Below the pieces are notes generated by a model. It saw nothing but the letters and a program-made list of their open reading frames with translations, did no database searches and was not told the origin of the DNA. Of a stretch of 64,000 nt of DNA, positions 56,801-64,000 are shown piece after piece; positions within the stretch are counted from its first letter, which is position 1, and the number at the start of each line of letters is the position of its first letter. The position numbers and the translations under genes are program-made. Source of the DNA: Glacieibacterium frigidum (GTDB taxonomy: Bacteria > Pseudomonadota > Alphaproteobacteria > Sphingomonadales > Sphingomonadaceae); assembly GCF_007097155.1 (NCBI RefSeq), contig NZ_VJWA01000001.1, positions 496,001 through 560,000 of the forward strand, written 5' to 3'.

Positions 56801-57438
56801 TCGCCGACTGCGAGGTCGCGCGCATCGTGCTGATGACGAAGACCGGGGAGGGCGGCGCGGCGCTCGTCGCGGCGCTGGAGGAAACCACGGCCGCGGTCGA
56901 GACTCTCGTCTGCGGCGACGACCTGGAAGCGCAGTTCGACGCCGCGCTCGCTAAGTGGGGCACCCCGACGACGATCGTCTCGACCCCCTTCACGCCGCTG
57001 CCCGACCGGCTGTTCGGCGAAGATGTGCTGACCCCGGACGAGTTCGCGGCCGTCTGCGAGGATAATCTGACCCATCACTTCCGGGTCGCGCGCAAGGCGT
57101 CGCTATACGACCATTGCCAGCTCGTGCTGGTGTCGCCCGACGTCGAGATGGGCACCACCGGCCCGGCGTTTGCGTTGGCGAACTTCGTCAAGACCGCCCT
57201 TCACGCCTTCACGGCGACGCTGGCGGTGGAGAACGAGCGCCTCGTCCACGACGTGCCGGTCAACCAGATCAACCTGACCCGCCGCGTCCGATCGGAGGAG
57301 CCGCGCAATCTCGACGAGCATCTGGAAGAGGTGAAGCGCTTCGCCCGCGCCGTGCTGCTCGCCGGCGCACCGCTCCCCGATGCCGAGGACAGCCGCTACC
57401 GCGCGCGCATCTATCGCGGCATGTCGATGACGGTGTGA
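53821..57438 (+). CDS. mcr: Bifunctional malonyl-CoA reductase
   Basis: 1205 residues. It reduces malonyl-CoA to 3-hydroxypropionate with two NADPH, through malonate semialdehyde. It has two short-chain-dehydrogenase halves. The N-half (alcohol-forming in Chloroflexus) has T-G-A-A-G-N-L-G-G near 13 and Y169-V-V-P-K173. The C-half (acyl-CoA reducing) has G-G-S-A-G-I-G-G at 562-569 and Y720-A-V-S-K724. The end T-H-H-F-R-V-A-R-K and R-x-Y-R-G-M-S-M-T-V matches Chloroflexus Mcr as I recall it. Start at the ATG at 53821 with GAGGGTG upstream. Confidence 0.93.
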   Translation: MTNRLSGKIALVTGAAGNLGGEIVRAYLREGATVVLTGRTRERVEAAAAAACAEAGVPETSVMSVVLDGGDPDSVRAAVAEVVAVHGRIDILVNNAGSAGPKAPLGRLPLTEDELANGDTETVAQAARSLLGVAWNLIRAAAPALAPGASVVNVSTIFSRTEYYARTAYVVPKAAMNALSRAVAQELGARGIRVNLLFPGPIESQRIRTVFAAMDKLQGKAAGATADQFTGIMALNRDAAAPDKPLPTPQDIAATCVFLGSDESQALSGQDFEVTNGMNVPKESRSTYMSRPTMRSIDGAGLGVLVAAGDQLDEAIEIARVQAACGAAVLLGFGSEAGVVMARQRLESDPPVGRVALALFDRADPAAMDAALTEFTASDGELTGAIIMPDFATDYFTGPLSEASDEQVASFIDGELTGAIAIARTLTRYWGVHDSLVHDPRFVFVTNGSDGAGDAWNALLSAAIEQLIRVWRDESAVDVEFGRRRQAEWGNQIVRYANAEPENIRFAAGQAARILLKERRITPVSLHLPPSIGEATGARKAMVGFAENITGLHLGKVALITGGSAGIGGQVARLLALAGAKVMLVARRESELQAMRARIVGELEDVGFSGVERRVRTISNIDVSDHASLKGCVDQTIAAFGRIDYLINNAGISGAEEMVVDMDLASFRRTLDANLISNYVLASHVVPLMKAQGSGYILNVSSYFGGEKYLAVAYPNRADYAVSKSGQRAMVEAMARYLGPEIQINAIAPGPVDGDRLGGTGGKPGLFERRGRLILENKRLNAVHAACVKAVRNGKRIEAVLGRLSRNDTVRIAHDTDNPRELRDLALACAQEGDDSSTWDRFLLTRGIAARLVKRLRLGGYFTDAAAWATRPDTEEANGGWLLRVPPDDKPWLPAKKIASEAAKVGSGVTSLLNLGRMPTEGEVAQATVFFLADRAVSGETFMPSGGLSLERSTTERELFGSPKQERLDRMRGKTVWVVGEHLVDYLVGVTQAFADCEVARIVLMTKTGEGGAALVAALEETTAAVETLVCGDDLEAQFDAALAKWGTPTTIVSTPFTPLPDRLFGEDVLTPDEFAAVCEDNLTHHFRVARKASLYDHCQLVLVSPDVEMGTTGPAFALANFVKTALHAFTATLAVENERLVHDVPVNQINLTRRVRSEEPRNLDEHLEEVKRFARAVLLAGAPLPDAEDSRYRARIYRGMSMTV

Positions 57439-58454
57439 TCCGGCTCCTCGCGGCCCTTTGGCTGGCCTGCGCTGCCGCAGCGAACGCGCAGATCAGCGTC
57501 GGCAGCGGCGACGGGCCACGCGGCTGGGTCGACGCGGCCGACGGCCCGCGGCTGGCGGCAGCCGATATCGCGCTGCCGCGCACGCTGGCAGGGTTCCAGC
57601 TGCAACGCCGGGAGCTGTTCGCCGGCCAGCAGTTCGACGGCTTTGCCAATTACAACGACGGCTCCGGCAGCTTCGTCACGGTCTATATCTACCAGCCCTC
57701 GCGCATCGAGCCGCGCCTCAACTGGCTGGCGGTCAGGCAGTCGATGGCGGCGCGCTTCGGCGATGGCACGGTTTCAGGGGTCGAGCAGCGGCTGACGGTT
57801 CCGCGCGGCGAGCTGGTGCTCGTGCAGCAGCCGGGCAAGATGGACGCTACCCCGGTCAGCGAACTGGTTGCGCTCGCGGTCACCAGCCACGGCTGGATCA
57901 TCAAGATCCGCGTCACGTCGGTCGGCGACGCTGCCAGGACACAGGAGATCGCGCGCGCCGCCGCGACGGCACTGGTCCTGCCGGCGAAGGTCACGCTGGT
58001 CCCCATCGCCACGGGGGGCTTTCCCGACTGCTCGGTCCGCGTCGTCGCCGCGCCGCCGGTCGACGTGCCGCGCGGTTCGGCCGAGGACGAAACCGCCAGT
58101 GACTTGATGGCGGCGCTGACGCTCGCAACCGTGTCGGTCACGGTGAAGGAGCCCGACCGTTGCCGCCTGCCGACGGTAAAGACGGCGTTCGGGGTGTTCG
58201 TGCCTTATCGGTCGCGCGCCGCGACCGGCCCCGTCGACTACATCGCGACGATCGGCGACAGCGGCACGACTGCCGGGCTCCGCGCTGATTTGTCGCGTCC
58301 GGGCGTGACCAGCCTGTCATTCGATACCGCCGACGCGCACACGGTCTTCAAGCGCGTCCGCGGCGACGTCGATGACGCTGATTTCATGGCCTTTCTCGCG
58401 GCCTTGCCCGACATGTTCGACGCGCCGCCGCTGTCGGTGGTGAAGCGCCGCTGA
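57435..58454 (+). CDS. Exported protein of unknown function, coupled to mcr
   Basis: 339 residues, GTG start overlapping the mcr stop (GTGA at 57435-57438). A signal peptide (cleavage near A-N-A-Q) points to the periplasm. The body shows mixed alpha/beta sequence with a G-W-I-I-K-I-R-V-T segment, two cysteines near the middle (D-C-S-V-R-V and D-R-C-R-L) and no recognised motif. Its overlap places it in the mcr operon, though an exported protein has no obvious part in a cytoplasmic CoA pathway. Confidence 0.8.
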   Translation: MIRLLAALWLACAAAANAQISVGSGDGPRGWVDAADGPRLAAADIALPRTLAGFQLQRRELFAGQQFDGFANYNDGSGSFVTVYIYQPSRIEPRLNWLAVRQSMAARFGDGTVSGVEQRLTVPRGELVLVQQPGKMDATPVSELVALAVTSHGWIIKIRVTSVGDAARTQEIARAAATALVLPAKVTLVPIATGGFPDCSVRVVAAPPVDVPRGSAEDETASDLMAALTLATVSVTVKEPDRCRLPTVKTAFGVFVPYRSRAATGPVDYIATIGDSGTTAGLRADLSRPGVTSLSFDTADAHTVFKRVRGDVDDADFMAFLAALPDMFDAPPLSVVKRR

Positions 58455-58542
58455 CCCGAAATCTGCTATCGATTCGCCGTCCGATCGCGGCTAGGCTCCG
58501 CAAAAGGCCCTGCAACAAGGGCGCACACTGGGGAGCGAAATA

Positions 58543-59487
58543 ATGAAGCTGCGCCGTGCCGCACTGACCGCCATTGCCCTTATGGCCGCCGTGCCGACGC
58601 TGTCCGCCGAGCGGCCAAGCCAGTTGTTCGTGTTCGGCGACAGCCTCGTCGATGCCGGCAATATCAATGCGGCGTTCGGCAGCGACGCCTTCAACCCGCG
58701 CGCGGCGGGCTATTTCCCCGGTCAGTTCAGCAACGGGCCGAACTACACGACACTGCTCAGCCGCAATTTCTACGGCACGTCGATCCAGCCGTCGCTGCTC
58801 GGCGGTACCAACTTCGCCTTCGGCGGCGCACGCGCGGTGGCGAACGGCGATCCGATCCCCGATCTCAACCTGCAGATCGCGGCGTTCGGTGCGGCCTATG
58901 GCGGCGTTGCCGATCCCGACGCGCTGTACGTCATCAACATGGGCGGCAACGATATCTTCGCGGTCGGGTCGGGTGACACCGGCGGCGTCGACCCGGCGAC
59001 CTATCTCGCCAATGTTGCGTCGACGATCGCGGGTTCGGTAACGACGCTGCAGGCGGCGGGCGCGCGGCGCTTCCTCGTCACCGGCATTCCGCAGACCACG
59101 GCGACAGGGTTCGCGGCGCAGTCGCTGCTGACCAGTGCGCTCGACGGGCTGACCCTGGCACCCGACACCGAGCTGACGCGCTTCAGCTATCAGAGCTTCT
59201 TCATCGCGCTGTCGACCAACCCCGCGGCCTTCGGCGTCGCGCCGTTCACCGAGGTCGGCAACTGCATCGGCAACCGCCCGGTGACCGCGCAGGGCATCGA
59301 CTGCACCGGCTATTTCAGCTTCGACGGCATCCACCCGACCGCGCAGGTGCAGGGCGCGCTGTATCGCACCGTGCTCGGTCAGCTCGGACTGGCAGCGGTG
59401 CCCGAGCCCGCGACCTGGGCGCTGCTGATCGGCGGCTTCGGCATGGTCGGCACGGCGATGCGGCGGCGGCGCGCGCTGGCGGTCTGA
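58543..59487 (+). CDS. Exported SGNH/GDSL hydrolase with PEPxxWA-CTERM tail
   Basis: 314 residues. A signal peptide (to about L-S-A-E) is followed by the GDSL block (F-V-F-G-D-S-L-V-D-A-G-N), block III G-G-N-D and the C-terminal D-G-I-H-P-T with catalytic Asp and His. This is the outer-membrane esterase/lipase/thermolabile-haemolysin type. The tail P-E-P-A-T-W-A-L-L, a hydrophobic stretch and R-R-R-R marks exosortase sorting. GGGGAGCG lies before the ATG. Confidence 0.93.
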   Translation: MKLRRAALTAIALMAAVPTLSAERPSQLFVFGDSLVDAGNINAAFGSDAFNPRAAGYFPGQFSNGPNYTTLLSRNFYGTSIQPSLLGGTNFAFGGARAVANGDPIPDLNLQIAAFGAAYGGVADPDALYVINMGGNDIFAVGSGDTGGVDPATYLANVASTIAGSVTTLQAAGARRFLVTGIPQTTATGFAAQSLLTSALDGLTLAPDTELTRFSYQSFFIALSTNPAAFGVAPFTEVGNCIGNRPVTAQGIDCTGYFSFDGIHPTAQVQGALYRTVLGQLGLAAVPEPATWALLIGGFGMVGTAMRRRRALAV

Positions 59488-59512
59488 CGCAGAGCGGGCT
59501 AGTGACGCCTGC

Positions 59513-60454
59513 ATGACCGATTGGCTCGACTTCGAAAAACCCGTGCAGGCGCTGTCGAACAGTGCGGCCGAACTCCGCGCGCTGAACACGCCCGAGGCGC
59601 TGGCCGAGGCGCCGCGGCTCGAGGAGCGGGCGACGCGGCTGCTCGCCGACCTGTACGGACGGCTGACGCCGGTGCAGCGGCTGGCCGTCGCACGCCACCC
59701 GGCGCGGCCGCACTTCAAGGATTATGTCGCCGGGCTGATCGACGACTTCACGCCGCTGGCGGGCGACCGCGGCTTCGGCGAGGACGAGGCGATCGTCGGC
59801 GGGCTGGGGCGGCTCGACGGGCGCACCGTCATGGTCATCGGGCACGAGAAGGGCGCCGATACCGCGACCCGCGTGAAGCATAATTTCGGCATGGGTCGCC
59901 CCGAGGGCTACCGCAAGGCGATCCGCCTGATGGAGATGGCGGGGCGCTTCGGCGTGCCCGTGGTGACCCTGCTCGACACGCCGGGCGCGTACCCGGGGCT
60001 CGAGGGCGAGGCGCGCGGCCAGGCCGAAGCGATTGCGCGGTCGACGCAGGCGTGCCTCGACCTGCCGGTGCCGATGGTCGCGGCGATCGTTGGCGAGGGC
60101 ATGTCGGGCGGCGCAGTCGGCCTCGCGGCGGCGAACCGCGTGCTGATGTTCGAACACGCCGTCTATGCGGTGATCTCGCCCGAGGGTTGCGCGTCGATCC
60201 TGTGGCGCGGCGAGCAGGGGCGCGCGGCGGACGCGGCCGAAGCCATGAAGATCACCGCGTCGGACCTGCTGCGCCTCGGTATCATCGACCGCATCGTCTA
60301 CGAGCCTGCGGGCGGTGCGCACCGGGCGCCGGCGCTGGCGATCGAGCGGCTGGGCGCTGCAATCACTGCGCAGCTGGCGGAGATGGAGGGCCAGGACGCC
60401 GCGACGCTCAAGAGGGGGCGGCGCGAGAAATTTCTGGCGATGGGGCGGAGTTGA
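59513..60454 (+). CDS. accA: Acetyl-CoA carboxylase carboxyltransferase subunit alpha
   Basis: 313 residues. With AccD it transfers CO2 from carboxybiotin to acetyl-CoA, giving malonyl-CoA. Family motifs are L-D-F-E-K-P near the start, P-E-G-Y-R-K-A, T-L-L-D-T-P-G-A-Y-P-G, G-E-G-x-S-G-G-A and I-S-P-E-G-C-A-S-I-L-W. It is a housekeeping gene for fatty-acid synthesis. Its position on the same strand, 2 kb after mcr, places the source of malonyl-CoA beside the enzyme that uses it. This may be chance. Confidence 0.96.
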   Translation: MTDWLDFEKPVQALSNSAAELRALNTPEALAEAPRLEERATRLLADLYGRLTPVQRLAVARHPARPHFKDYVAGLIDDFTPLAGDRGFGEDEAIVGGLGRLDGRTVMVIGHEKGADTATRVKHNFGMGRPEGYRKAIRLMEMAGRFGVPVVTLLDTPGAYPGLEGEARGQAEAIARSTQACLDLPVPMVAAIVGEGMSGGAVGLAAANRVLMFEHAVYAVISPEGCASILWRGEQGRAADAAEAMKITASDLLRLGIIDRIVYEPAGGAHRAPALAIERLGAAITAQLAEMEGQDAATLKRGRREKFLAMGRS

Positions 60455-60484
60455 CCGCAAGGCGTCGCGGCAAAGCCGCGCCGT

Positions 60485-60521
60485 CGGACGGGCGGCGGTG
60501 AACCCGCCGCTCCGCCGTCCG
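60485..60521. terminator. Hairpin between convergent accA and the DUF885 gene
   Basis: A long GC stem of about 14 bp with one bulge (arms about 60485-60498 and 60504-60521, loop around TGAAC) lies in the 117-base gap between two convergent stops. No clear T-run follows. A smaller hairpin (GAACGC/GCGTTC near 60550) follows. Confidence 0.5.
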
Positions 60522-60571
60522 GTCTTGGGCGAGCCCGCGCCCAGCAGACGAACGCAAGCGCGTTCGCTGCG

Positions 60572-62392
60572 CTAGGCGCGGCCGCCCTGCGACACGATCC
60601 ACGCGTCGATCTTCTTCTCCAGCACCTTGAGCGGCAATGCGCCGGTCATCAGTACCTCGGCGTGGAAGGCCTTCACGTCGAACTTCGGACCCAGCGCCTT
60701 TTCGGCCTTGGTACGCAGGCGGCGGATGGTCAGCGCGCCGATCTTGTACGCCAGCGCCTGGCTGGGGATCGCGATGTAGCGCTCGACCTCGCTCGTCGCG
60801 TCGGTCTTCCCCATCGCCGAATGGTCGAGCATGTACTGGATCGACTGGTCGCGCGTCCAACCCTTCGAATGGATGCCCGTGTCGACGACCAGCCGCATGG
60901 CGCGCAGCATCTCGTCGTCATAGCTGCCCTGCAGCTGGTACGGATCGGTCAGCAGGCCCAGCTCCGGCCCCAGGCTCTCGGCGTACAGCGCCCAGCCCTC
61001 GACATAGGCAGTATTGCCCCCGAAGCGCTGGAACGGCGGCAGCGCGGTATTCTCCTGCGCAAGGCTGATCTGGAAGTGATGCCCCGGCGCGCCCTCGTGC
61101 AGGTACAAGGTCTCGATGCCCGGCGTCGTGCGCGACGGCAGGTCATAGGTGTTGAAGTAGAACACGCCCGGCCGCGACCCGTCGGGGGTGCCGCTCTGAT
61201 ACGAGCCGCCTGCGTCGTTCTTCTCGCGGAATTCGGGGACCGGGCGGATCTCCAGCTTGGACTTGGGGATCGTCGAGAACAACTCGCCGATACGCAGGTC
61301 GACCGCCTTGCCGACGGCATAGTAGCGATCGGTCAGATCCTGCTTCGATTTCGGCTTGAACTGCGGGTCGGTGCGGATGAATTCGAAGAACTCCTTCAGC
61401 GTGCCCTTGAACCCGACCTTGTTCTTGACCGTCTCCATGCCCTTGGTGATGCGCGCCACCTCCGACAGGCCGAGCGCGTGGATCTGCTCGGGCGTCATGT
61501 CGGTCGTCGTCGTGTTCTGGACGAGGTAGCGGTACAGGACAGGCCCGCCCTTCATCTGGCCCAGCCCGACGCTGTCGCGCGCAACCGGCAGATACTCGTT
61601 CTTCAGGAAGTCACGCAGGCGGGTGAAGGCCGGATTGATCTTGTCGGCGACCGCGGCGCGGTACGCGGCCTTCAGGCGGACCTGTTCGGCCTCCGGGATG
61701 CCCGCGGGGAACTTGGTGACGGGCTTGTACATCACCGCACCCTCGACGCCCGCGGCAAGCAGCGTGTCGAGCTGGCCGATGACGTTGTTGACGACCAGCT
61801 TGGGCTGGACGACGCCCGACTTCATGCCCTGGCGGAAGCGCACGATCGAGTAGTCGAGCGCCTTGACGAAGCCGTCGATGCGGCTGAGCCCGTTGTCGTA
61901 GTCCTTGACCGTCTTGTACGGCGCCGCGCCTTCGCCGCTCGAGAAGTCGGGGAAGAAGGTGTGGAAGCCGAAGAAATGGTCGATCGGGCGGACGATCGTC
62001 GCGTCGAGGATCGCCGGGTCATAGCCCTTCAGGTCCTGCTGCGACTGATATTCGAAGACGTCGTAGCTGATCTTGTCGTTGTCGTTGAGGCTCGCGCGCG
62101 GGATGGCGCGCAGTGCCGCGAGTTCGCGCGTCGTGATCGCCTTGCCCTCGGCGATGAAGGCGTCGCTGCCATAGTCGCCGAACTGGTCGGCATAGCGCAG
62201 GTCGCCGCGGAAGATCGCCGAGATCGGGCTGCGCTTGAGCGCGGTCTCGTCCGAATCCTTGAACAGCTGCGACAGGCGCGCGGCCGGCGTCGTGGCGGTC
62301 GCCGCAGCGGCTGGAGCGGAGGTCGGCGCCTGCGCCAGCGCGGGCAGGGCGGTGGTCATCATCAGGCTGGCGAGAAACAGGCGCAGGGACAT
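60572..62392 (-). CDS. Exported DUF885 protein, predicted metallopeptidase
   Basis: 606 residues with a signal peptide (cleavage near A-L-A-Q). The zinc-peptidase-like motif H-E-G-A-P-G-H-H lies near residue 450, with Y-V-E-G-W-A-L-Y-A-E-S-L about 25 residues later and a helical C-terminus. This is the pattern of the DUF885 family. Proteins of this family are common in sphingomonads and Caulobacter and probably degrade peptides in the periplasm. It follows the amidohydrolase by 62 bases on the same strand. Confidence 0.88.
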   Translation of the reverse strand: MSLRLFLASLMMTTALPALAQAPTSAPAAAATATTPAARLSQLFKDSDETALKRSPISAIFRGDLRYADQFGDYGSDAFIAEGKAITTRELAALRAIPRASLNDNDKISYDVFEYQSQQDLKGYDPAILDATIVRPIDHFFGFHTFFPDFSSGEGAAPYKTVKDYDNGLSRIDGFVKALDYSIVRFRQGMKSGVVQPKLVVNNVIGQLDTLLAAGVEGAVMYKPVTKFPAGIPEAEQVRLKAAYRAAVADKINPAFTRLRDFLKNEYLPVARDSVGLGQMKGGPVLYRYLVQNTTTTDMTPEQIHALGLSEVARITKGMETVKNKVGFKGTLKEFFEFIRTDPQFKPKSKQDLTDRYYAVGKAVDLRIGELFSTIPKSKLEIRPVPEFREKNDAGGSYQSGTPDGSRPGVFYFNTYDLPSRTTPGIETLYLHEGAPGHHFQISLAQENTALPPFQRFGGNTAYVEGWALYAESLGPELGLLTDPYQLQGSYDDEMLRAMRLVVDTGIHSKGWTRDQSIQYMLDHSAMGKTDATSEVERYIAIPSQALAYKIGALTIRRLRTKAEKALGPKFDVKAFHAEVLMTGALPLKVLEKKIDAWIVSQGGRA

Positions 62393-62454
62393 CGAGTACT
62401 CCGAAGATCGAGTGTATCGGTTGCGTAGGACAGTAATATTTGTTGCGCAAGGCG

Positions 62455-63726
62455 TCACTGCATCGGGACGATGCGCCCCGCCGTCATCACGAAGCGCACG
62501 CGCGTCAGGGCCGCGACATCGCTCAACGGATCGCCCTCGACCGCGATCATGTCGGCCGCCTTGCCCGGTGTCAGCGTCCCCGTCTCGGCCGTGATGCCGA
62601 GCAGTTCGGCCGCACCCGTGGTGCCCGCGATCAGCACCGCCTTGGGCGTCATCCCGCCGTACTTGACCATCTGGCCGCCCTCCTCGCCGTTGCGGCCGTG
62701 CGCGAAGACGCCCGCGTCGGTGCCCCAGGCGACGCGCACCCCGGCGCGGGTCGCCGCCGCCAGCGCCTTGCCGCGCACGGTCAGCGTCTCACGCACCTTC
62801 TTCTCGACGACGGGGGTGTAGACGTTCTTGCCGACGCGCTCGTCGATACCCTGCAGCGCCATCAGCGTCGGTACGTACCATGTCTTGTTCGCCACCATCG
62901 CGCGCAGCGCGTCGTCGTCGGCAAAGACGCCATGCTCGATCGAATCGACGCCCGCCTTCGCCGCCGCCTCGACGCCGCGCGCGCCGTGCGCATGCGCCGC
63001 GACCTTCAGGCCCAGGCCGTGCGCGGTATCGACGATCGACTTCATCTCGGCGTCGGTGAAATGCTGGCCGAGCCCGCGGCCCTGCTGGCTCAGCACGCCG
63101 CCGGTCGCGGTGATCTTGATGACGTCCGCCCCGCGCTGCGACGCCTCGCGGACGCGCTTGGCGCACTCTTCCGCGCCGGTGCAGGTGTTGCCCTGACCCA
63201 GCACCGCGTTGACGTCAGGGCGGAAGCCCGAGGTGTCGCCGTGGCCGCCGATGATCGACACCGCCGGTCCGCTGGCGATGACGCGCGGGCCGGGCAGCAA
63301 CCCCTCGGCGATCGCGTCGCGGATCGCGAAGCCCGTCAGCTTGGCCGACCCCAGGTCGCGCACCGTCGTGAAGCCGGCGCGGGCGGTGATCAGCGCGTTG
63401 TGCAAGCCCATCGCCACCGAATGCTCGTCGGTCTCGCGCGCTTCGTTGACCAGCGGCGCGCCGGGCGTCGAGGTCAGATGGACGTGCGCGTCGATCAATC
63501 CGGGCATCAGCGTGACATTGCCCAGGTCGATGACCCGCGCCCCCGCCGGCACCGCCGCATCCGCCGCCCCGACCGACACGATGCGCCCGTCGGTGACGAC
63601 GACGCTCGACGGCCCGCGGGGCTTGTCGGCAGCATCGACGATCACCCGCGCGGCGCGGATGACGACGGTGTCGGCGAGCGCAGGCGCAGCGATCAGCAAG
63701 GCGAGCGGCAACAGGCGGAGTGACAT
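62455..63726 (-). CDS. Exported amidohydrolase (Xaa-Pro dipeptidase / imidazolonepropionase-like)
   Basis: 423 residues. A signal peptide (to about A-L-A-D) precedes a metal-dependent TIM barrel: H-V-H-L near 81-84, the carboxylatable Lys in I-K-I-T-A-T-G-G, H-A-H-G, S-I-E-H-G and G-T-D-A-G. Members of this group hydrolyse N-acyl-amino acids or X-Pro dipeptides. With the DUF885 peptidase downstream it may form a periplasmic peptide-scavenging pair. AAAAGGGA precedes the ATG. Confidence 0.9.
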   Translation of the reverse strand: MSLRLLPLALLIAAPALADTVVIRAARVIVDAADKPRGPSSVVVTDGRIVSVGAADAAVPAGARVIDLGNVTLMPGLIDAHVHLTSTPGAPLVNEARETDEHSVAMGLHNALITARAGFTTVRDLGSAKLTGFAIRDAIAEGLLPGPRVIASGPAVSIIGGHGDTSGFRPDVNAVLGQGNTCTGAEECAKRVREASQRGADVIKITATGGVLSQQGRGLGQHFTDAEMKSIVDTAHGLGLKVAAHAHGARGVEAAAKAGVDSIEHGVFADDDALRAMVANKTWYVPTLMALQGIDERVGKNVYTPVVEKKVRETLTVRGKALAAATRAGVRVAWGTDAGVFAHGRNGEEGGQMVKYGGMTPKAVLIAGTTGAAELLGITAETGTLTPGKAADMIAVEGDPLSDVAALTRVRFVMTAGRIVPMQ

Positions 63727-63842
63727 GCAGGCAGGTCCCTTTTGATTTTGCGCGAACCTTAGCCGTGCCGCCGCACGACGCAACGCTTGCTCCGCGCGCC
63801 GCGCGCCGCCATGCTGCGCCGGTCGTTCCTGGGGAGGACCGC

Positions 63843-64000
63843 TTGAAACTCAGCCGGGCGACGCTCGCCGCCTTCGCCGCGCCGTGCCTGCCGCTGTCGG
63901 CGGTCGGCCTGCCCGCAATCGTCTATCTGCCACCCTATTATTCGCGCGACCTGGGGCTCAGCCTGTCGGCGGTCGGGATCATCTTCCTCGTCGTGCGGCT
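63843..64000 (+). CDS. MFS/GPH-type transporter, N-terminal part (runs off the window)
   Basis: 52 codons are visible from a TTG start with GGGGAGG upstream. The sequence L-P-L-S-A-V-G-L-P-A-I-V-Y-L-P-P-Y-Y then L-G-L-S-L-S-A-V-G is the first helix and loop of sugar:cation symporters of the GPH/MelB type within the major facilitator superfamily. Substrate unknown. Divergent from the amidohydrolase. Confidence 0.75.
   Translation, partial: MKLSRATLAAFAAPCLPLSAVGLPAIVYLPPYYSRDLGLSLSAVGIIFLVVR

Overview
The window is about 64 kb of high-GC, gene-dense DNA. It fits an alphaproteobacterium of the Sphingomonadales. The support is indirect but consistent: two proteins with PEPxxWA-type C-terminal sorting tails, an HWE-type LOV histidine kinase, a phasin, Coq7 and UbiG for ubiquinone, CsbD/DUF883 and RcnB-like proteins, and a tyrosine-to-homogentisate pathway. 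No rRNA, CRISPR array, transposase or integrase was seen. One tRNA-Ser(CGA) is present. No stretch longer than about 300 bases lacks a gene.

Layout. 0-15 kb: tail of an ABC permease, a phasin, a phosphohexomutase, coaBC-dut-moeB, a class A penicillin-binding protein, queG, a glutathione transferase, msrQ with a PepSY-like partner, the overlapping hppD-hmgA-FAH operon, and a chromate transporter. 15-31 kb: an RcnB-like protein, ubiG, lysC-NMO-ptsP, obg-proB, an HNH nuclease lying between proB and proA, nadD-rsfS-rlmH, a hydrolase, a CtpA-type protease, a YqaA-type membrane protein, dsbB-coq7, hspQ and the tRNA. 31-45 kb: a molybdenum hydroxylase (IorAB type) with a dihaem cytochrome c, MAPEG, a ROK kinase, CsbD, arfB, a GST, two exporters, a vanadium haloperoxidase, a FadB/FadJ-type fusion protein, exported MsrB and MsrA, and a PEP-CTERM protein.

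45-60.5 kb holds the most interesting block. A crotonase and an alpha/beta hydrolase are transcribed divergently from a LOV-domain blue-light histidine kinase. The kinase is followed on the same strand by a 1788-residue trifunctional propionyl-CoA synthase (3-hydroxypropionyl-CoA ligase, dehydratase and acryloyl-CoA reductase). Next come a 1205-residue bifunctional malonyl-CoA reductase, a translationally coupled exported protein of unknown function, a GDSL hydrolase, and accA (acetyl-CoA carboxylase alpha). Together these genes encode the whole chain acetyl-CoA to malonyl-CoA to 3-hydroxypropionate to propionyl-CoA, except for the other ACC subunits. This is the first arm of the 3-hydroxypropionate bi-cycle known from Chloroflexus. 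A 93-bp nested inverted repeat separates pcs from mcr, and two hairpins precede pcs.

60.5-64 kb: an exported DUF885 metallopeptidase-like protein, an exported amidohydrolase, and the start of an MFS-type transporter that runs off the end.
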